Positions 27,278-37,012 of a stretch of 64,000 nucleotides of DNA are shown here, in pieces. The notes beneath the pieces were generated by a model. That model did no database searches. It was not told the DNA's origin and worked only from the letters and a program-made list of their open reading frames with translations. The DNA is taken from contig NZ_JADWDC010000003.1 of assembly GCF_020640915.1 (NCBI RefSeq), forward strand, positions 1 through 64,000, written 5' to 3'. The position numbers and the translations under genes are program-made. This DNA is from Waterburya agarophytonicola KI4. GTDB lineage: Bacteria > Cyanobacteriota > Cyanobacteriia > Cyanobacteriales > Xenococcaceae. Position 1 is the stretch's first letter; each line of letters opens with the position of its first letter.

Positions 27278-29308
27278 ATGCCAAAACAGATTATTATCGC
27301 AGAACAACATCACATAGCTGCTGTTTTCTGGGAAGAACAAATTCAAGAATTGATTGTTGCTACGGGTCATCAACAGGTCAGCGATATTTATCTAGGGACA
27401 GTCGAAAACATTATCCCTGGTATTGATGCAGCCTTTGTGAATATTGGAGATAGCGAGCGCAATGGGTTTATCCACGTTACAGATTTAGGCCCCTTACGTC
27501 TTAAAAAATCCGCAGCCGCAATTACCGAACTTTTAGTCCCCCAACAAAAAGCCTTGGTTCAGGTTATGAAAGAACCTACAGGTAATAAAGGACCAAGATT
27601 AACAGGTAACATTACTCTGCCAGGACGCTATTTGGTTTTGATGCCCTACGGTAAAGGAGTTAAGCTATCTCGTCGCATCAAAGATGAAAACGAGCGCAGT
27701 CGTCTGCGAGCCTTAGCAATCTTGATCAAGCCACCAGGAATGGGTTTGCTCATCAGAACAGAAGCAGATGGCAAAGCAGAAGAAGCCATCATGGAAGATT
27801 TGGAATTTCTGCAAAAGCAATGGGAATCGATTCAATATCAGGCAAATTATGCCAAACCTCCCGCTTTACTCAATCGTGATGATGATTTTATCCAGCGCGT
27901 CCTCAGAGATACTTTCTCTGCTGAAGTTAATACCATTGTGGTAGATTCGGGAGCAGGAGTTAAAAGAATCAAGCAACAGTTAGCCAACTGGAGTGGTGGT
28001 CGTTCTCCCCAAGGAGTCTTTATTGATTCTCATCGAGAACAACAACCCATATTAGATTACTATCGCGTCAATGCTGCAATACGAGAAGCCTTAAAACCAA
28101 GAGTAGAATTGCCTTCTGGGGGATATATTATTATCGAACCTACAGAGGCACTTACGGTAATTGATGTGAACTCTGGTTCTTTCACTCGCTCGGCAACTGC
28201 TAGAGAAACTGTGTTGTGGACAAATACAGAAGCTGCTACCGAAATTGCTCGTCAGTTACGGTTGCGCAACATTGGGGGAGTAATTGTGGTCGACTTCATC
28301 GATATGGATTCTCATCGAGACAAAATTAAGCTTTTAGAACACTTTAATAAGAGTCTTAAGGGAGATAAAGCCCGCCCTCAAATCGCTCAGTTATCCGAAC
28401 TAGGTTTAGTAGAACTCACTCGCAAACGTCAGGGAAAAAATATCTACGAACTATTCGGTCAGATCTGTCATACCTGTGGTGGTTTGGGGCAAATTGCTCA
28501 TCTTCCTGGCAAACAAGAAGCAGAGGCGTTAGAGACAGTTGCGGTAGTTCCTCCTGCTGCAATTCGCGAACCCGTCAATAGCATTCGTCCGATGGTAATT
28601 CCTCCACCAACGGCTAAATCCGAACGCATTGAGTTAGCCAATAATTCTACTTCCGAACCAGTCTATGATGGTGAAAATAGCTCCCTAGATTCGATTGATC
28701 GCCCCAATTATCAAGATCGGGAAAATGGCAACAATGGTAATCGCCGTCGCCGTCGCAGTCGTCGTAATGATTTGCTGATTAAAGATGAATTAATTGAAGC
28801 GGAAAATAACGAAAATCTAGATCGTGATAATAATGGAAGCAATGAAGAACGGAAATCTCGTGGTTCGGGAAGATCTGCTCGTCGCGACGAAGCCAGCTTG
28901 GAAAAAGTTACCGTAGAAATGGGCGAACTCGAACAAGAAATTTATGCTTTGATGGGAGTCTCTCCTTTGGTTTATGCCGATCGAGAATCCTCAGATCCTA
29001 AATCGGTATTGGTATATGTTAAAAAGCCTGGAGAAGAGTTATCCGAACTAGAAACCACAAAAGCCTCAGAAGAGGTGTTGGAAGCCCCTCCAGAAGTAGA
29101 AGATGCTAAACCCAAAACCAGAACTAGAAAAATCAAAACTAAAACTCAGGTTGAACCAGTTATAGAAACAACCCCAGAAGTTGGAGAAGAAATTTTTGCA
29201 GAACAACTAGAATTAGCAGAACCAGAAGTGATAGCAGAAGAAACAACTACCAAAGTTCGTCGTCGCCGTCGCCGTCGTTCTTCTGCTCCTCAAGAAGTAG
29301 AAGTTTGA
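27278..29308 (+). CDS. rne: ribonuclease E
   Basis: Main endoribonuclease of mRNA turnover and rRNA processing. The 676 aa product has an S1 RNA-binding domain (about 36-120), the 5' sensor and the DNase I-like catalytic region with IDVNSGSF (about 294-301) and VDFIDMD, and the zinc-link cysteines in CHTCGG (about 397-400). After about residue 430 it is the cyanobacterial non-catalytic tail, with an Arg-rich patch NRRRRRSRRN (about 488-497) and a C-terminal VRRRRRRRSSAP; this terminal Arg nonapeptide is the known docking site for PNPase. It is followed 33 bases later by rnhB, the conserved pair. Confidence 0.96.
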   Translation: MPKQIIIAEQHHIAAVFWEEQIQELIVATGHQQVSDIYLGTVENIIPGIDAAFVNIGDSERNGFIHVTDLGPLRLKKSAAAITELLVPQQKALVQVMKEPTGNKGPRLTGNITLPGRYLVLMPYGKGVKLSRRIKDENERSRLRALAILIKPPGMGLLIRTEADGKAEEAIMEDLEFLQKQWESIQYQANYAKPPALLNRDDDFIQRVLRDTFSAEVNTIVVDSGAGVKRIKQQLANWSGGRSPQGVFIDSHREQQPILDYYRVNAAIREALKPRVELPSGGYIIIEPTEALTVIDVNSGSFTRSATARETVLWTNTEAATEIARQLRLRNIGGVIVVDFIDMDSHRDKIKLLEHFNKSLKGDKARPQIAQLSELGLVELTRKRQGKNIYELFGQICHTCGGLGQIAHLPGKQEAEALETVAVVPPAAIREPVNSIRPMVIPPPTAKSERIELANNSTSEPVYDGENSSLDSIDRPNYQDRENGNNGNRRRRRSRRNDLLIKDELIEAENNENLDRDNNGSNEERKSRGSGRSARRDEASLEKVTVEMGELEQEIYALMGVSPLVYADRESSDPKSVLVYVKKPGEELSELETTKASEEVLEAPPEVEDAKPKTRTRKIKTKTQVEPVIETTPEVGEEIFAEQLELAEPEVIAEETTTKVRRRRRRRSSAPQEVEV

Positions 29309-29341
29309 TTAATGTTTAATAGTTTCTAAAGCACATTTCTA

Positions 29342-30004
29342 ATGTCCATTGAGCCAACTGCTAAAGCTAGCAAAAATTTTGTTTTTGATGATTCTCTGTT
29401 AGCAGAATTTACCTCTCTCAATACTTTGATTGCAGGGGTTGATGAAGTTGGTAGAGGAGCTTTATTTGGTTCTGTAGTGGCAGCAACAGTAGTTTTACCC
29501 CTATCTGACATTCCCCGATTAATTGCGATCGGGGTTAAGGATAGTAAAAAGCTTTCTGCCAATAAACGTCAAGAACTCGTCTCGTTAATTAAACAAGTAA
29601 TAACAGATTATCGCATCAGTTTTGCTACTGTAGCTGAAATAGATAGCCTTAATATTCTACAGGCTTCTTTATTAGCCATGAAACGAAGCGTAGTAGAACT
29701 AAAAGTAACTCCAGATATTTGTTTGATTGACGGTAAATTTCCCATTCCCCATTTGTCTCTAGCGCAAAAAACGGTTATTAAGGGCGACTTGCGATCGCCT
29801 GTAATTGCTGCTGCTAGTATTTTAGCCAAGGTATGGCGAGATGAATTAATGATTAATTTGGCTGAAAAATATCCCGAATACGAGCTAGGAAAAAATAAAG
29901 GTTATCCTACCGCTGCGCACCGTTTGGCAATTCAAAGACACGGTATTTCTCCCGAACACCGTCGTTCTTTTAAAAGCTGTCAACACTTACCAGATTTGAG
30001 CTAA
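29342..30004 (+). CDS. rnhB: ribonuclease HII
   Basis: Cuts the RNA strand of RNA-DNA hybrids, including single ribonucleotides in DNA. The 220 aa product shows the catalytic signature AGVDEVGRGALFGSV with the Asp-Glu pair, VKDSKKLS, the third Asp in ICLIDGKF, and AAASILAKVWRDE. Length is typical. It lies 33 bases after rne in the same direction; co-transcription with rne is conserved in cyanobacteria. About 20 residues precede the core fold; an in-frame alternative start is not obvious. Confidence 0.96.
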   Translation: MSIEPTAKASKNFVFDDSLLAEFTSLNTLIAGVDEVGRGALFGSVVAATVVLPLSDIPRLIAIGVKDSKKLSANKRQELVSLIKQVITDYRISFATVAEIDSLNILQASLLAMKRSVVELKVTPDICLIDGKFPIPHLSLAQKTVIKGDLRSPVIAAASILAKVWRDELMINLAEKYPEYELGKNKGYPTAAHRLAIQRHGISPEHRRSFKSCQHLPDLS

Positions 30005-30034
30005 AGCAGTGAAATCACCTTTTTTCGGTTTTAA

Positions 30035-30088
30035 TAACTGACATTACGCAAAATCACGAAAAATTAATAGAGTGCGTAACATCAGTTA
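30035..30088. repeat. near-perfect terminal inverted repeat, possible MITE
   Basis: TAACTGACATTACGCA and TGCGTAACATCAGTTA face each other across 22 bases, matching at 14 of 16 positions as an inverted repeat. The 54-base unit has no ORF and lies just after rnhB. ACTGATGTTACGCA-like ends are known from cyanobacterial insertion sequences, so this may be a deletion remnant or a MITE. It could also stop transcription of rne-rnhB. Confidence 0.65.
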
Positions 30089-30182
30089 ATAATATTGTCA
30101 GAAATCTTAATTAAGATTAAGTTATCGATTGACTAGTATTTTATAAAAGTATAATACTGCAATAATATTTGTTGTATTAATA

Positions 30183-31430
30183 ATGCTTTCGATCGATAAA
30201 ATTTTATGCCAATCTTTGAGCATTTTGGGAATGCTTTTTGTTGGTACATCTTCGGCATTAGCAGAACTATCTACCGAAGAAATAAACTCCATCGCCAGAC
30301 AAACCACAGTTTTAGTTGCTCCAGGATTAACACCAGATCTGATCGAAGAATTGGAAGAAAACCGCAATAATCCTTTGGCAACAGATAGCGATGCCGATGG
30401 TGTTTGGAATCCTGGTTCGGGGGTAATTGTTGGTAAAAAACAAAATAATTATTTTGTTCTTACTGTTACCCACAATTTTAAACAAAGGCATTTAAAACTC
30501 AATATTCCTTATGGTATTCGTACCAGCGATGGGAAAGTTCATCCTATTTCTGAAGTAGATGATGGTAGAAATTGTCCTTTAGAAGAAAAAATTGATAGCG
30601 ATAAACTAGTTCGATTTGGCTGCTATTCGATCGCAGTTCCAGGAAGAGTAGCAGGTACGGATTTAGCAGTGGTAAGTTTTCAAAGCGATGTAGAATATCC
30701 TATTGCTTCATTGGGAGATGTGAGCCAGCTTAATTTAGGGGACACAATCTACGTTTCTGGATGGCCAGACCCCGAAAAAGAAAAAGATGCTATCACTGGT
30801 GAATGTCGAGGAAAAGTTGCTCGACGCTTGCGTCGTTTGGCTTGGAGTCCAGTAACTCGAACTATCCAACCTCAAGAAGGTGAGAATGGCTATAGTATTT
30901 TTTATATAGATTCGACCCGTCCAGGGATGAGTGGAGGTCCTGTATTTGACCACAACGGATTTGTTATTGGAGTTCATGGTCGTGGTTCGGCGGATAAAGG
31001 AGAATTAGCCAGACAGTATTGTTCTGTAAAAGAAGAAAAATCCCGTCAGTTTGAGTCAGAAGATATTGAGAAAGTAGTTTCCGAAGCAGTCAGCTACGAA
31101 CCACCAATCCTATATCGTCAGTTTAGCAGCGGTCAAAATGCTAATAATTTCAAATCCTTGTGGGATGAACTTGGTATTAAAGTCTTGTTTAATTTACAAC
31201 CACCAGGAAAAAGTTTTATTGAAGCGGCAAAAACTCCTCTATTTGAGACTAATTCTGGTAGTGGTATTGTCGATGTGTCTTTAGAAAATGATTTGGTTGG
31301 TGCGTTGGATTTAAGTGGTAAAGAAGACGTGGTAGATGATGTTTATAAAAGTTTTTCTTTAAAAAGCATGATTCGAGATGAGCCATCTCCAGGATGCCAT
31401 TTTCTATTGTTAGGAGAAGCTTGCGAATAA
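30183..31430 (+). CDS. exported trypsin-like serine protease
   Basis: A 415 aa protein with a signal peptide (residues 1-27, ending SSALA). The S1-type catalytic triad is intact: His97 in LTVTHNF, Asp160 in AGTDLAVV, and Ser250 in RPGMSGGPVFD. No PDZ domain is visible, so it differs from Deg/HtrA. Several extra cysteines lie in the protease domain (about 131, 147, 208), and the last 130 residues (YEPPILYRQFSSGQNANNF onward) are a tail I do not recognise. It would act in the periplasm or outside the cell. It is a single gene with its own upstream AT-rich region, downstream of a repeat after rnhB. Confidence 0.85.
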   Translation: MLSIDKILCQSLSILGMLFVGTSSALAELSTEEINSIARQTTVLVAPGLTPDLIEELEENRNNPLATDSDADGVWNPGSGVIVGKKQNNYFVLTVTHNFKQRHLKLNIPYGIRTSDGKVHPISEVDDGRNCPLEEKIDSDKLVRFGCYSIAVPGRVAGTDLAVVSFQSDVEYPIASLGDVSQLNLGDTIYVSGWPDPEKEKDAITGECRGKVARRLRRLAWSPVTRTIQPQEGENGYSIFYIDSTRPGMSGGPVFDHNGFVIGVHGRGSADKGELARQYCSVKEEKSRQFESEDIEKVVSEAVSYEPPILYRQFSSGQNANNFKSLWDELGIKVLFNLQPPGKSFIEAAKTPLFETNSGSGIVDVSLENDLVGALDLSGKEDVVDDVYKSFSLKSMIRDEPSPGCHFLLLGEACE

Positions 31431-31441
31431 TTTTATTAAAT

Positions 31442-31669
31442 TAAGATAATGTCAGTTCGGTTTAATGAGATTAATCTGCTTGGGTAGCTATCAGCTTTAA
31501 GCGCACGGCTACGCTGAAGTCGCGCTTGCGCGCTTGAACGTGAATACATTTGCACCTCTAAGTTTTTCTGTTTTTTTATTAAAGATAATCAAGAAGTATT
31601 AAATAAAAAAAGCAATTTTAAAGTCTTAATATACATAGTTTTAGCTTAACTTGAATTCACATTAAGATC
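31442..31669. repeat. repeat element A (228 bp), upstream of the porin gene
   Basis: Its ends match those of element B at 34018-34209 in the same orientation: left TAAGATnnnGTCAGTTCGG and right AGCTTAnCTTGAAnTCnC. The interiors are unrelated; here there is an inverted GC-rich piece (GTCGCGCTTGCGCGC). No ORF. Confidence 0.55.
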
Positions 31670-31850
31670 AAAAGCCATAAAAAATACAACGATAATGTAT
31701 AATTTTGCACCTCTTGTGGCGATCAAATATGTTGAAATTTATGCGTTTAACACTGCCAAAATTAAATGTTAATTATATTTAAGTCTATTAACTTAGCATA
31801 CCTATTTTAACTATATTTAAGTTTAGTTTTATGATTTTAGTTTAAAAAAA
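31670..31850. other. intergenic region before the porin
   Basis: Very AT-rich sequence with many TTTAA and TATTTAAG runs. A 25-codon ORF at 31695 starts ATGTATAATTTTGC but has no support. I see no RNA gene. It probably holds the porin promoter and its 5' untranslated region; the gap from 31431 to 31850 also includes element A. Confidence 0.5.
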
Positions 31851-33965
31851 ATGATTAAAAACTTAAATAATAAATATATATTATCGGCATTTTTATGTTT
31901 ATTTTTAGCAACAGCAGCTAAAGCCGATTCTAATACTCAAAAATTGGATTTTGTTGACACCGAAGCTAAATCCCACAAAACTAATTTATTCGTTCAAAAC
32001 GGAGATCGCATACAAGAAAAATTGGCGATTTTAGAAAATAGTACTAAAACCAAACTATCTCCAACAACTTCTTTAATCAATCGAACAATTAGTGCTAATA
32101 AAAACTTAGTTAGTCAAAGTTTTGATCGGAATGATTCAGTAACTCAAGTAAACAGGGTTTCTCAACTCAAAGATGTTAATCCTAATGACTGGGCTTATGA
32201 GGCGTTGCGATCGCTTGCAGAGCGTTATAACTGCATTAGTGGTTTTGCTGACGGAACTTTTGGCGGTCAACAAACCCTAACTCGTTACGAATTTGCTGCG
32301 GGACTAAATTCTTGTTTGCAGCAAATTGAAAGCTTAGTGACCTCCCAAGAAACCATTGCCCCAGAAGACTTACAAACAGCTAACAGATTAAGTCAAGAAT
32401 TTGAGGCAGAATTAGCCAGTATCAAAGGCAGAGTCGATAGTTTAGAAACTCGTTTGGAAGTTTTAGAAGACAATCAATTTTCCACTACGACAAAATTTAA
32501 TGGTGAGGTTATCTTGGCGATCTCTGATGTTTGGGGAGGAAACCCTCCTGGGGGATGCGAAAACATAAGCCTTAATCTGCAAAATGGTGACACTGCTAAT
32601 GCAGTAAATTGCGGTTTACGCGAAAATAATGAGCCAATTTCTACTGCTGATGAACCAGATAGCGAAACGATCTTTGCCTACTTTGCACGTTTGGGATTAC
32701 AAACATCCTTTACAGGACAAGATCGGCTGCGTATGTATCTAACTACTGGTAATTTTGATAATGGGGGATTTACCAGTCCCGAAGCTTTTAATACCTATAG
32801 TCCTCGCTTTAGTTATCAAGCTGGATTAGAAAATCAAGTTGTTTTGGATATTCTAGAATATCGTCTTCCTGCGTTCAACGACCGTGTAGTTTTTTATGCT
32901 TCTGGATTTGGTTTTGCTTTAAGCAATGTTCTAACTGCCAATTCTCCCTTTTTCGATATTGGACGGGGTTCGGTTTCTCGTTTTGCTCAACTCAATCCTA
33001 TATTTAGGATTGGTGGAGCCATGGATGCAGGAACAGGACTTGACTGGTTGATTAGTGATAAGATTCGTTTTCAAGCAGCTTATGGTACTAGAAATAGTGG
33101 TGAACCTGACGGTGGTTTTTTGGGCGCAGATTATAGTGCCTTGGGAGCGCAACTATTACTCCAGCCTACAGATGATATTGTTGCTGGATTAACTTATGTC
33201 AATGCTTATTCTAGCGATGGTAGCTTGGGAACATATACAGGTTCTGTCAATGCCGAAACCAATGGTTTATGGTCTGGTAGCAGATTGCCAGAAGTACAAG
33301 GAGACCTAGGGGGAGCTTTTCCAGGCATAGGTCTAGAATTAGGAGATTTCCCAGCTCAGATAAACGCTGTGGGCGGAACTTTCCAATGGAATTTAACTTC
33401 ACAATTTAATTTTGGTGCTTCTGCGGCTTATACATTTACTAACTACTTAAATGAAATTCCTGAATTTAATTTAGACGGGCAAATTCCTGGTACTAATTCA
33501 GTTGCAGGAGAAGAACCTTTTGCTAATACTTTTAACTACCAAATCTCTCTTGGACTTAGAGATCCTCTAGGAAGAGAAGGCGATTTATTAGGATTTGTTT
33601 TTGGAATGCCACCAAAATTAGTTGATGCAGGACCCGTAACTCCTGGTCAAACCGTACCTTTCTCCGAGCAGGTAATCAATAATGAAGACCCAGTAGCAAT
33701 TACTGATAACGATCCCAGACAATTTTTAACCAGGAATGAAGATTTTGGCGATGCCGATAATGATTTTTTGGTTCAAGAAGGTACTATAGATCAGCTGGGG
33801 AGAGAAGATGAGGCGACATCTTTACATTACGAAGTGTTTTACCGCTTCACGGTCAACGATAATGTTTCTGTAACACCAGGTATATTTATTGTTACTAACC
33901 CTGGACATATTGCTGATAACGACACTATTTATGTAGGAACTATCAGAACTACTTTGCGGTTTTAA
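31851..33965 (+). CDS. iron-uptake-type outer membrane porin with SLH domain
   Basis: A 704 aa outer membrane protein of the cyanobacterial SLH/OprB-like porin family. Residues 1-25 are a signal peptide (ATAAKA). About 110-165 form an SLH domain (LKDVNPNDWAYEALRSLAER, then CISGFADGTFGGQQTLTRYEFA), which binds peptidoglycan-linked polysaccharide. About 180-215 is a short coiled coil (SIKGRVDSLETRLEVLEDN), and the remainder is beta-barrel strands with Gly and aromatic residues, ending in the aromatic motif TLRF. Members carry small solutes or ions, iron among them. Cysteines near 244 and 257 may form a disulfide. It is bracketed by two related repeats. Confidence 0.9.
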   Translation: MIKNLNNKYILSAFLCLFLATAAKADSNTQKLDFVDTEAKSHKTNLFVQNGDRIQEKLAILENSTKTKLSPTTSLINRTISANKNLVSQSFDRNDSVTQVNRVSQLKDVNPNDWAYEALRSLAERYNCISGFADGTFGGQQTLTRYEFAAGLNSCLQQIESLVTSQETIAPEDLQTANRLSQEFEAELASIKGRVDSLETRLEVLEDNQFSTTTKFNGEVILAISDVWGGNPPGGCENISLNLQNGDTANAVNCGLRENNEPISTADEPDSETIFAYFARLGLQTSFTGQDRLRMYLTTGNFDNGGFTSPEAFNTYSPRFSYQAGLENQVVLDILEYRLPAFNDRVVFYASGFGFALSNVLTANSPFFDIGRGSVSRFAQLNPIFRIGGAMDAGTGLDWLISDKIRFQAAYGTRNSGEPDGGFLGADYSALGAQLLLQPTDDIVAGLTYVNAYSSDGSLGTYTGSVNAETNGLWSGSRLPEVQGDLGGAFPGIGLELGDFPAQINAVGGTFQWNLTSQFNFGASAAYTFTNYLNEIPEFNLDGQIPGTNSVAGEEPFANTFNYQISLGLRDPLGREGDLLGFVFGMPPKLVDAGPVTPGQTVPFSEQVINNEDPVAITDNDPRQFLTRNEDFGDADNDFLVQEGTIDQLGREDEATSLHYEVFYRFTVNDNVSVTPGIFIVTNPGHIADNDTIYVGTIRTTLRF

Positions 33966-34017
33966 AGAGCATTTAGAGTGTTTTAAAGAAAAACTACTTG
34001 ACTATGCCAAGTAAACC

Positions 34018-34209
34018 TAAGATCGCGTCAGTTCGGGTTAAGAGAAAAACTAACTATTTAACTATGTTCCTCTATTAAGGGAAAAAGCTAGAAAACTAAA
34101 CAGTTAAACCGCTCTGTATTCTCTGCATCCTCTGTGGTTAAATAAAAAACCATTAAATTAACAACGAAGTAACAGGGCTTTCAGCTTATCTTGAACTCGC
34201 GTTAAAATC
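34018..34209. repeat. repeat element B (192 bp), downstream of the porin gene
   Basis: Left end TAAGATCGCGTCAGTTCGGG and right end ending CTTGAACTCGCGTTAAAATC match element A in the same direction. The ends are also imperfect inverted repeats (CGCGTCAGTTCGGGTTAAG against CGCGAGTTCAAGATAAG on the other strand). The inside includes a copy of the ATGCAGAGAATACAGAG-type repeat (34111-34140). No ORF. Confidence 0.6.
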
Positions 34210-34222
34210 GGAAACGGAAACA

Positions 34223-36544
34223 TTACTTGCAACCTAACTGCTTTAGTTTTTGAATTGCAGGGGAAAACCCTGGTCTAATCTTTTTAACCTGACGGTATGA
34301 ATTACAGGCTTCAGGATAGTTCTTTGCTGTTTCCAAGATTACAGCACGGTTCATCCAAACAAAGGGATCTTGGGGCTGTATTTCAATGGCGCGATCTATC
34401 ACAGATATTGCTTCGTCTATTTTACCCAAGGACGATAGGGCAATTCCTCGACCGACCCAAGATTGATGATCGTTGGGCTTGATGTTCAAAGCTTTTTTAA
34501 AAGACTCAATTGCTTCAGTATGTTGTTGATTTTGGCTGAGAGCAATTCCTCGATCGCGCCAAGCATGATAGAAATTAGGATTAACTTGTAAAGCACGATC
34601 ATAGGAGGCGATCGCCTTGGGTAAATCTCTTAAGCCATCTCGCAACAAAGAACCACGATTATGCCAAGAAATATAGGATTTGGGCTGTACTTTAACTGCT
34701 CGATCAAATGCTGCTAGTGCTTCTGGGTATCTACGTAAAGCAAATAAAGCATTACCTTTCCCCAGCCAAGTTAGATGAGAGTTTTCATTAATAGCAACTG
34801 CCTGTTGGTAAGTGACTAAGGCTTCTTCGTGTTGCTGTAGTTTACTTAGTACGTTGGCTCGATCTAATATAGCAGTAATGTTCTTGGGATTTTCGGCAAT
34901 GACTTTTTCGTAAGCTTCCAATGCTTCTTGATAAAGACGAACAGACTCTTGGGGACGATTGAGATACTGCAAAACCAGAGCTTTATTTTGCCACAGTTGG
35001 GGATCTAAGGGATCTATTTCTTGAGCCTGATTAAAAACATCTAAAGCTTCTTGATATTTACCCAAGCCAATCAAAGCCACACCACGATCTGTTAAAGCAT
35101 TAACATTATCTGGTTGCAGGGCGAGTGCCTTATCTTGGGCAGCTAGTGCTTCTTGAAATAATTCTAATTTATACAGAGCTTTACCCTTACGATTCCAGAT
35201 AGCAGAATTATTGGGCTCCATTTTCAAGGTTTTGTTGTAGGCAGTGGTAGCTGCCTCAAAACGTTCTAGACGGTGCAATACTTCTCCCCTTCCTTGCCAA
35301 GTTGCAATTAAATCGGGTTTAATACTATCGACACGATCGTAGGCAGCAAGAGCGGCTGGATAGCGTTCTAGTTCATAAAAAGCCTGAGCCGTGCCTAGCC
35401 CACCACAGATCGAGTTTGAATTTAGTTTGATTGCTTTTTGAAATCTGTTTAAGGCTTGCTTGGAATTATTAGACAGAATTTTGTTCCCTTGATGACAATG
35501 GTACTGAGGACGCAGTATGGGATAGAAAAATTCACCAACTCCTACTAAAAGTAGTAAACCAAGTATTACTTTCCATAGATTTGATGGTGAAAAAGATTTT
35601 CGCTGAAGAGGAAGTTTATCCTGTATACCTAGTTCCTGAGATTGACTGCTGGTTGAAGAGTTAATAGAGTTTGTTGCCGTTGCATCTAGGAGCAAATCTA
35701 CAATTTCTTGTTTCGATTGAAATTTAGATTCAATGCGCTCTAAATCTTGTCTCGCTTCCTGTGCCGAACCATAGTTGTTAGGGGAGTCTAAGTCCATCAT
35801 GCGTTCGATAACTTTTAACAGTTGGGAATCTATTTGACTGCATTCTTGAGCTAAAAACGATCCTAGAGAGGAATGGACTGGTGTACAATTTGGTTTTTTG
35901 CCAGTAATAGTTTCAATTGCAATCGCTCCCAGTGCATAAAGATCTCTACTGGAAGTTATCTTATTTGCTGGTTGTTTATTAGGGTAGTATTCGTTGCTGC
36001 TATAAATTAAAGCTGTCGCTTTATCTTCTGGGGCAGATTCTTGAGTAATAGGTTCTACTAAACTAAAATCAATCAAGAAATATTTATCGTTGCGATCGCA
36101 AATAATTATGTTGGAAGGTTTGATATTTTGATGCACTAAACCCGATTCATGAATAGGAATCAAACTCGATAATACGTCTTTCAACAAGGCGATCGATTCT
36201 AGCTGACTCAACTTTCCATACTGTTCTAGCCGCTGCATCAAATTTCGCCCTTTGATTAACTCCCGAACTAAATAAAGAGCCTCTCCCTCTTCAAAACAAG
36301 CCAATATTGGCGGAAGTTGCTTTAGATTTGCTAGCTGTTGCCAAAGATTTACCTCGTTGCCATAACGGGTTTTAATATTTTGTATCGATATGTTCTGATT
36401 CGGCTCTAATCGAAATTGCTCTACAATACAGCGAAAATCCTCTGGCATTGTTGCATCTTTAGCTAAGTAGATAGTATTCCAATCATTTTTACCTAGTTCT
36501 TTAATTAATTGATATCTTCTACCAACTATTAGATTTTGATTCAT
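34223..36544 (-). CDS. Ser/Thr kinase-like pseudokinase with TPR repeats
   Basis: A 773 aa protein. The N-terminal kinase-like domain (about residues 10-270) keeps the fold but loses catalytic features: the Lys of strand 3 is Glu42 (CIVEQFRL), HRD is HQN (138-140) and DFG is DFS (159-161). Because the ATP-anchoring Lys and catalytic Asp are both gone, it is probably a pseudokinase. One transmembrane helix (about 324-344) follows, then about a dozen TPR repeats (350-765) with the pattern W..G..L..L..Y.EA..A.D.A. TPRs bind other proteins, so a membrane scaffold is likely. It is convergent with the porin. Confidence 0.88.
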   Translation of the reverse strand: MNQNLIVGRRYQLIKELGKNDWNTIYLAKDATMPEDFRCIVEQFRLEPNQNISIQNIKTRYGNEVNLWQQLANLKQLPPILACFEEGEALYLVRELIKGRNLMQRLEQYGKLSQLESIALLKDVLSSLIPIHESGLVHQNIKPSNIIICDRNDKYFLIDFSLVEPITQESAPEDKATALIYSSNEYYPNKQPANKITSSRDLYALGAIAIETITGKKPNCTPVHSSLGSFLAQECSQIDSQLLKVIERMMDLDSPNNYGSAQEARQDLERIESKFQSKQEIVDLLLDATATNSINSSTSSQSQELGIQDKLPLQRKSFSPSNLWKVILGLLLLVGVGEFFYPILRPQYHCHQGNKILSNNSKQALNRFQKAIKLNSNSICGGLGTAQAFYELERYPAALAAYDRVDSIKPDLIATWQGRGEVLHRLERFEAATTAYNKTLKMEPNNSAIWNRKGKALYKLELFQEALAAQDKALALQPDNVNALTDRGVALIGLGKYQEALDVFNQAQEIDPLDPQLWQNKALVLQYLNRPQESVRLYQEALEAYEKVIAENPKNITAILDRANVLSKLQQHEEALVTYQQAVAINENSHLTWLGKGNALFALRRYPEALAAFDRAVKVQPKSYISWHNRGSLLRDGLRDLPKAIASYDRALQVNPNFYHAWRDRGIALSQNQQHTEAIESFKKALNIKPNDHQSWVGRGIALSSLGKIDEAISVIDRAIEIQPQDPFVWMNRAVILETAKNYPEACNSYRQVKKIRPGFSPAIQKLKQLGCK

Positions 36545-37012
36545 AGCAAGGGGAATAATACTTATGTGCCTAAAACACTGGCAATATTCGAATTAATAAG
36601 ATATAAATTATGGCAATAATTTTGCCAATTGACTTATAATTCTTTTCGAGGTTTTATATATCTAGCAATCTAAATCAATCAAAACATCCTTAAATTCAGT
36701 TACACCTTGTGAAAATACATTTTTACTAGTTTGGCTAATTATAAAATTTGTTATCTAAATGCATATATACATCGAGTCGTAACATAATATGTAATTATAG
36801 TCGAATAAAAAATTAATTAATTGAAGTTTTAATGAAAACAAACTAAGCTTTGCACTTGCGTGGCAATTATCTTTGTTTATTAAAGTAAATTTATACTTTT
36901 ACAGTTTAAATACAACCAACTAAACTAAATATTTTTACCAACCCCAAATACAATTAGCCTCAAACTCTTTGATTATGACTGCAATTGGAACTTTACTATT
37001 ATCTTGAACATT
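36545..37012. other. intergenic region, AT-rich
   Basis: About 470 bases of AT-rich sequence between divergent genes (the TPR pseudokinase and the fasciclin protein). It must contain both promoters, but I find no consensus pair I would defend. ATGCATATATACAT near 36760 is locally palindromic. No ORF or RNA gene is supported. Confidence 0.5.
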
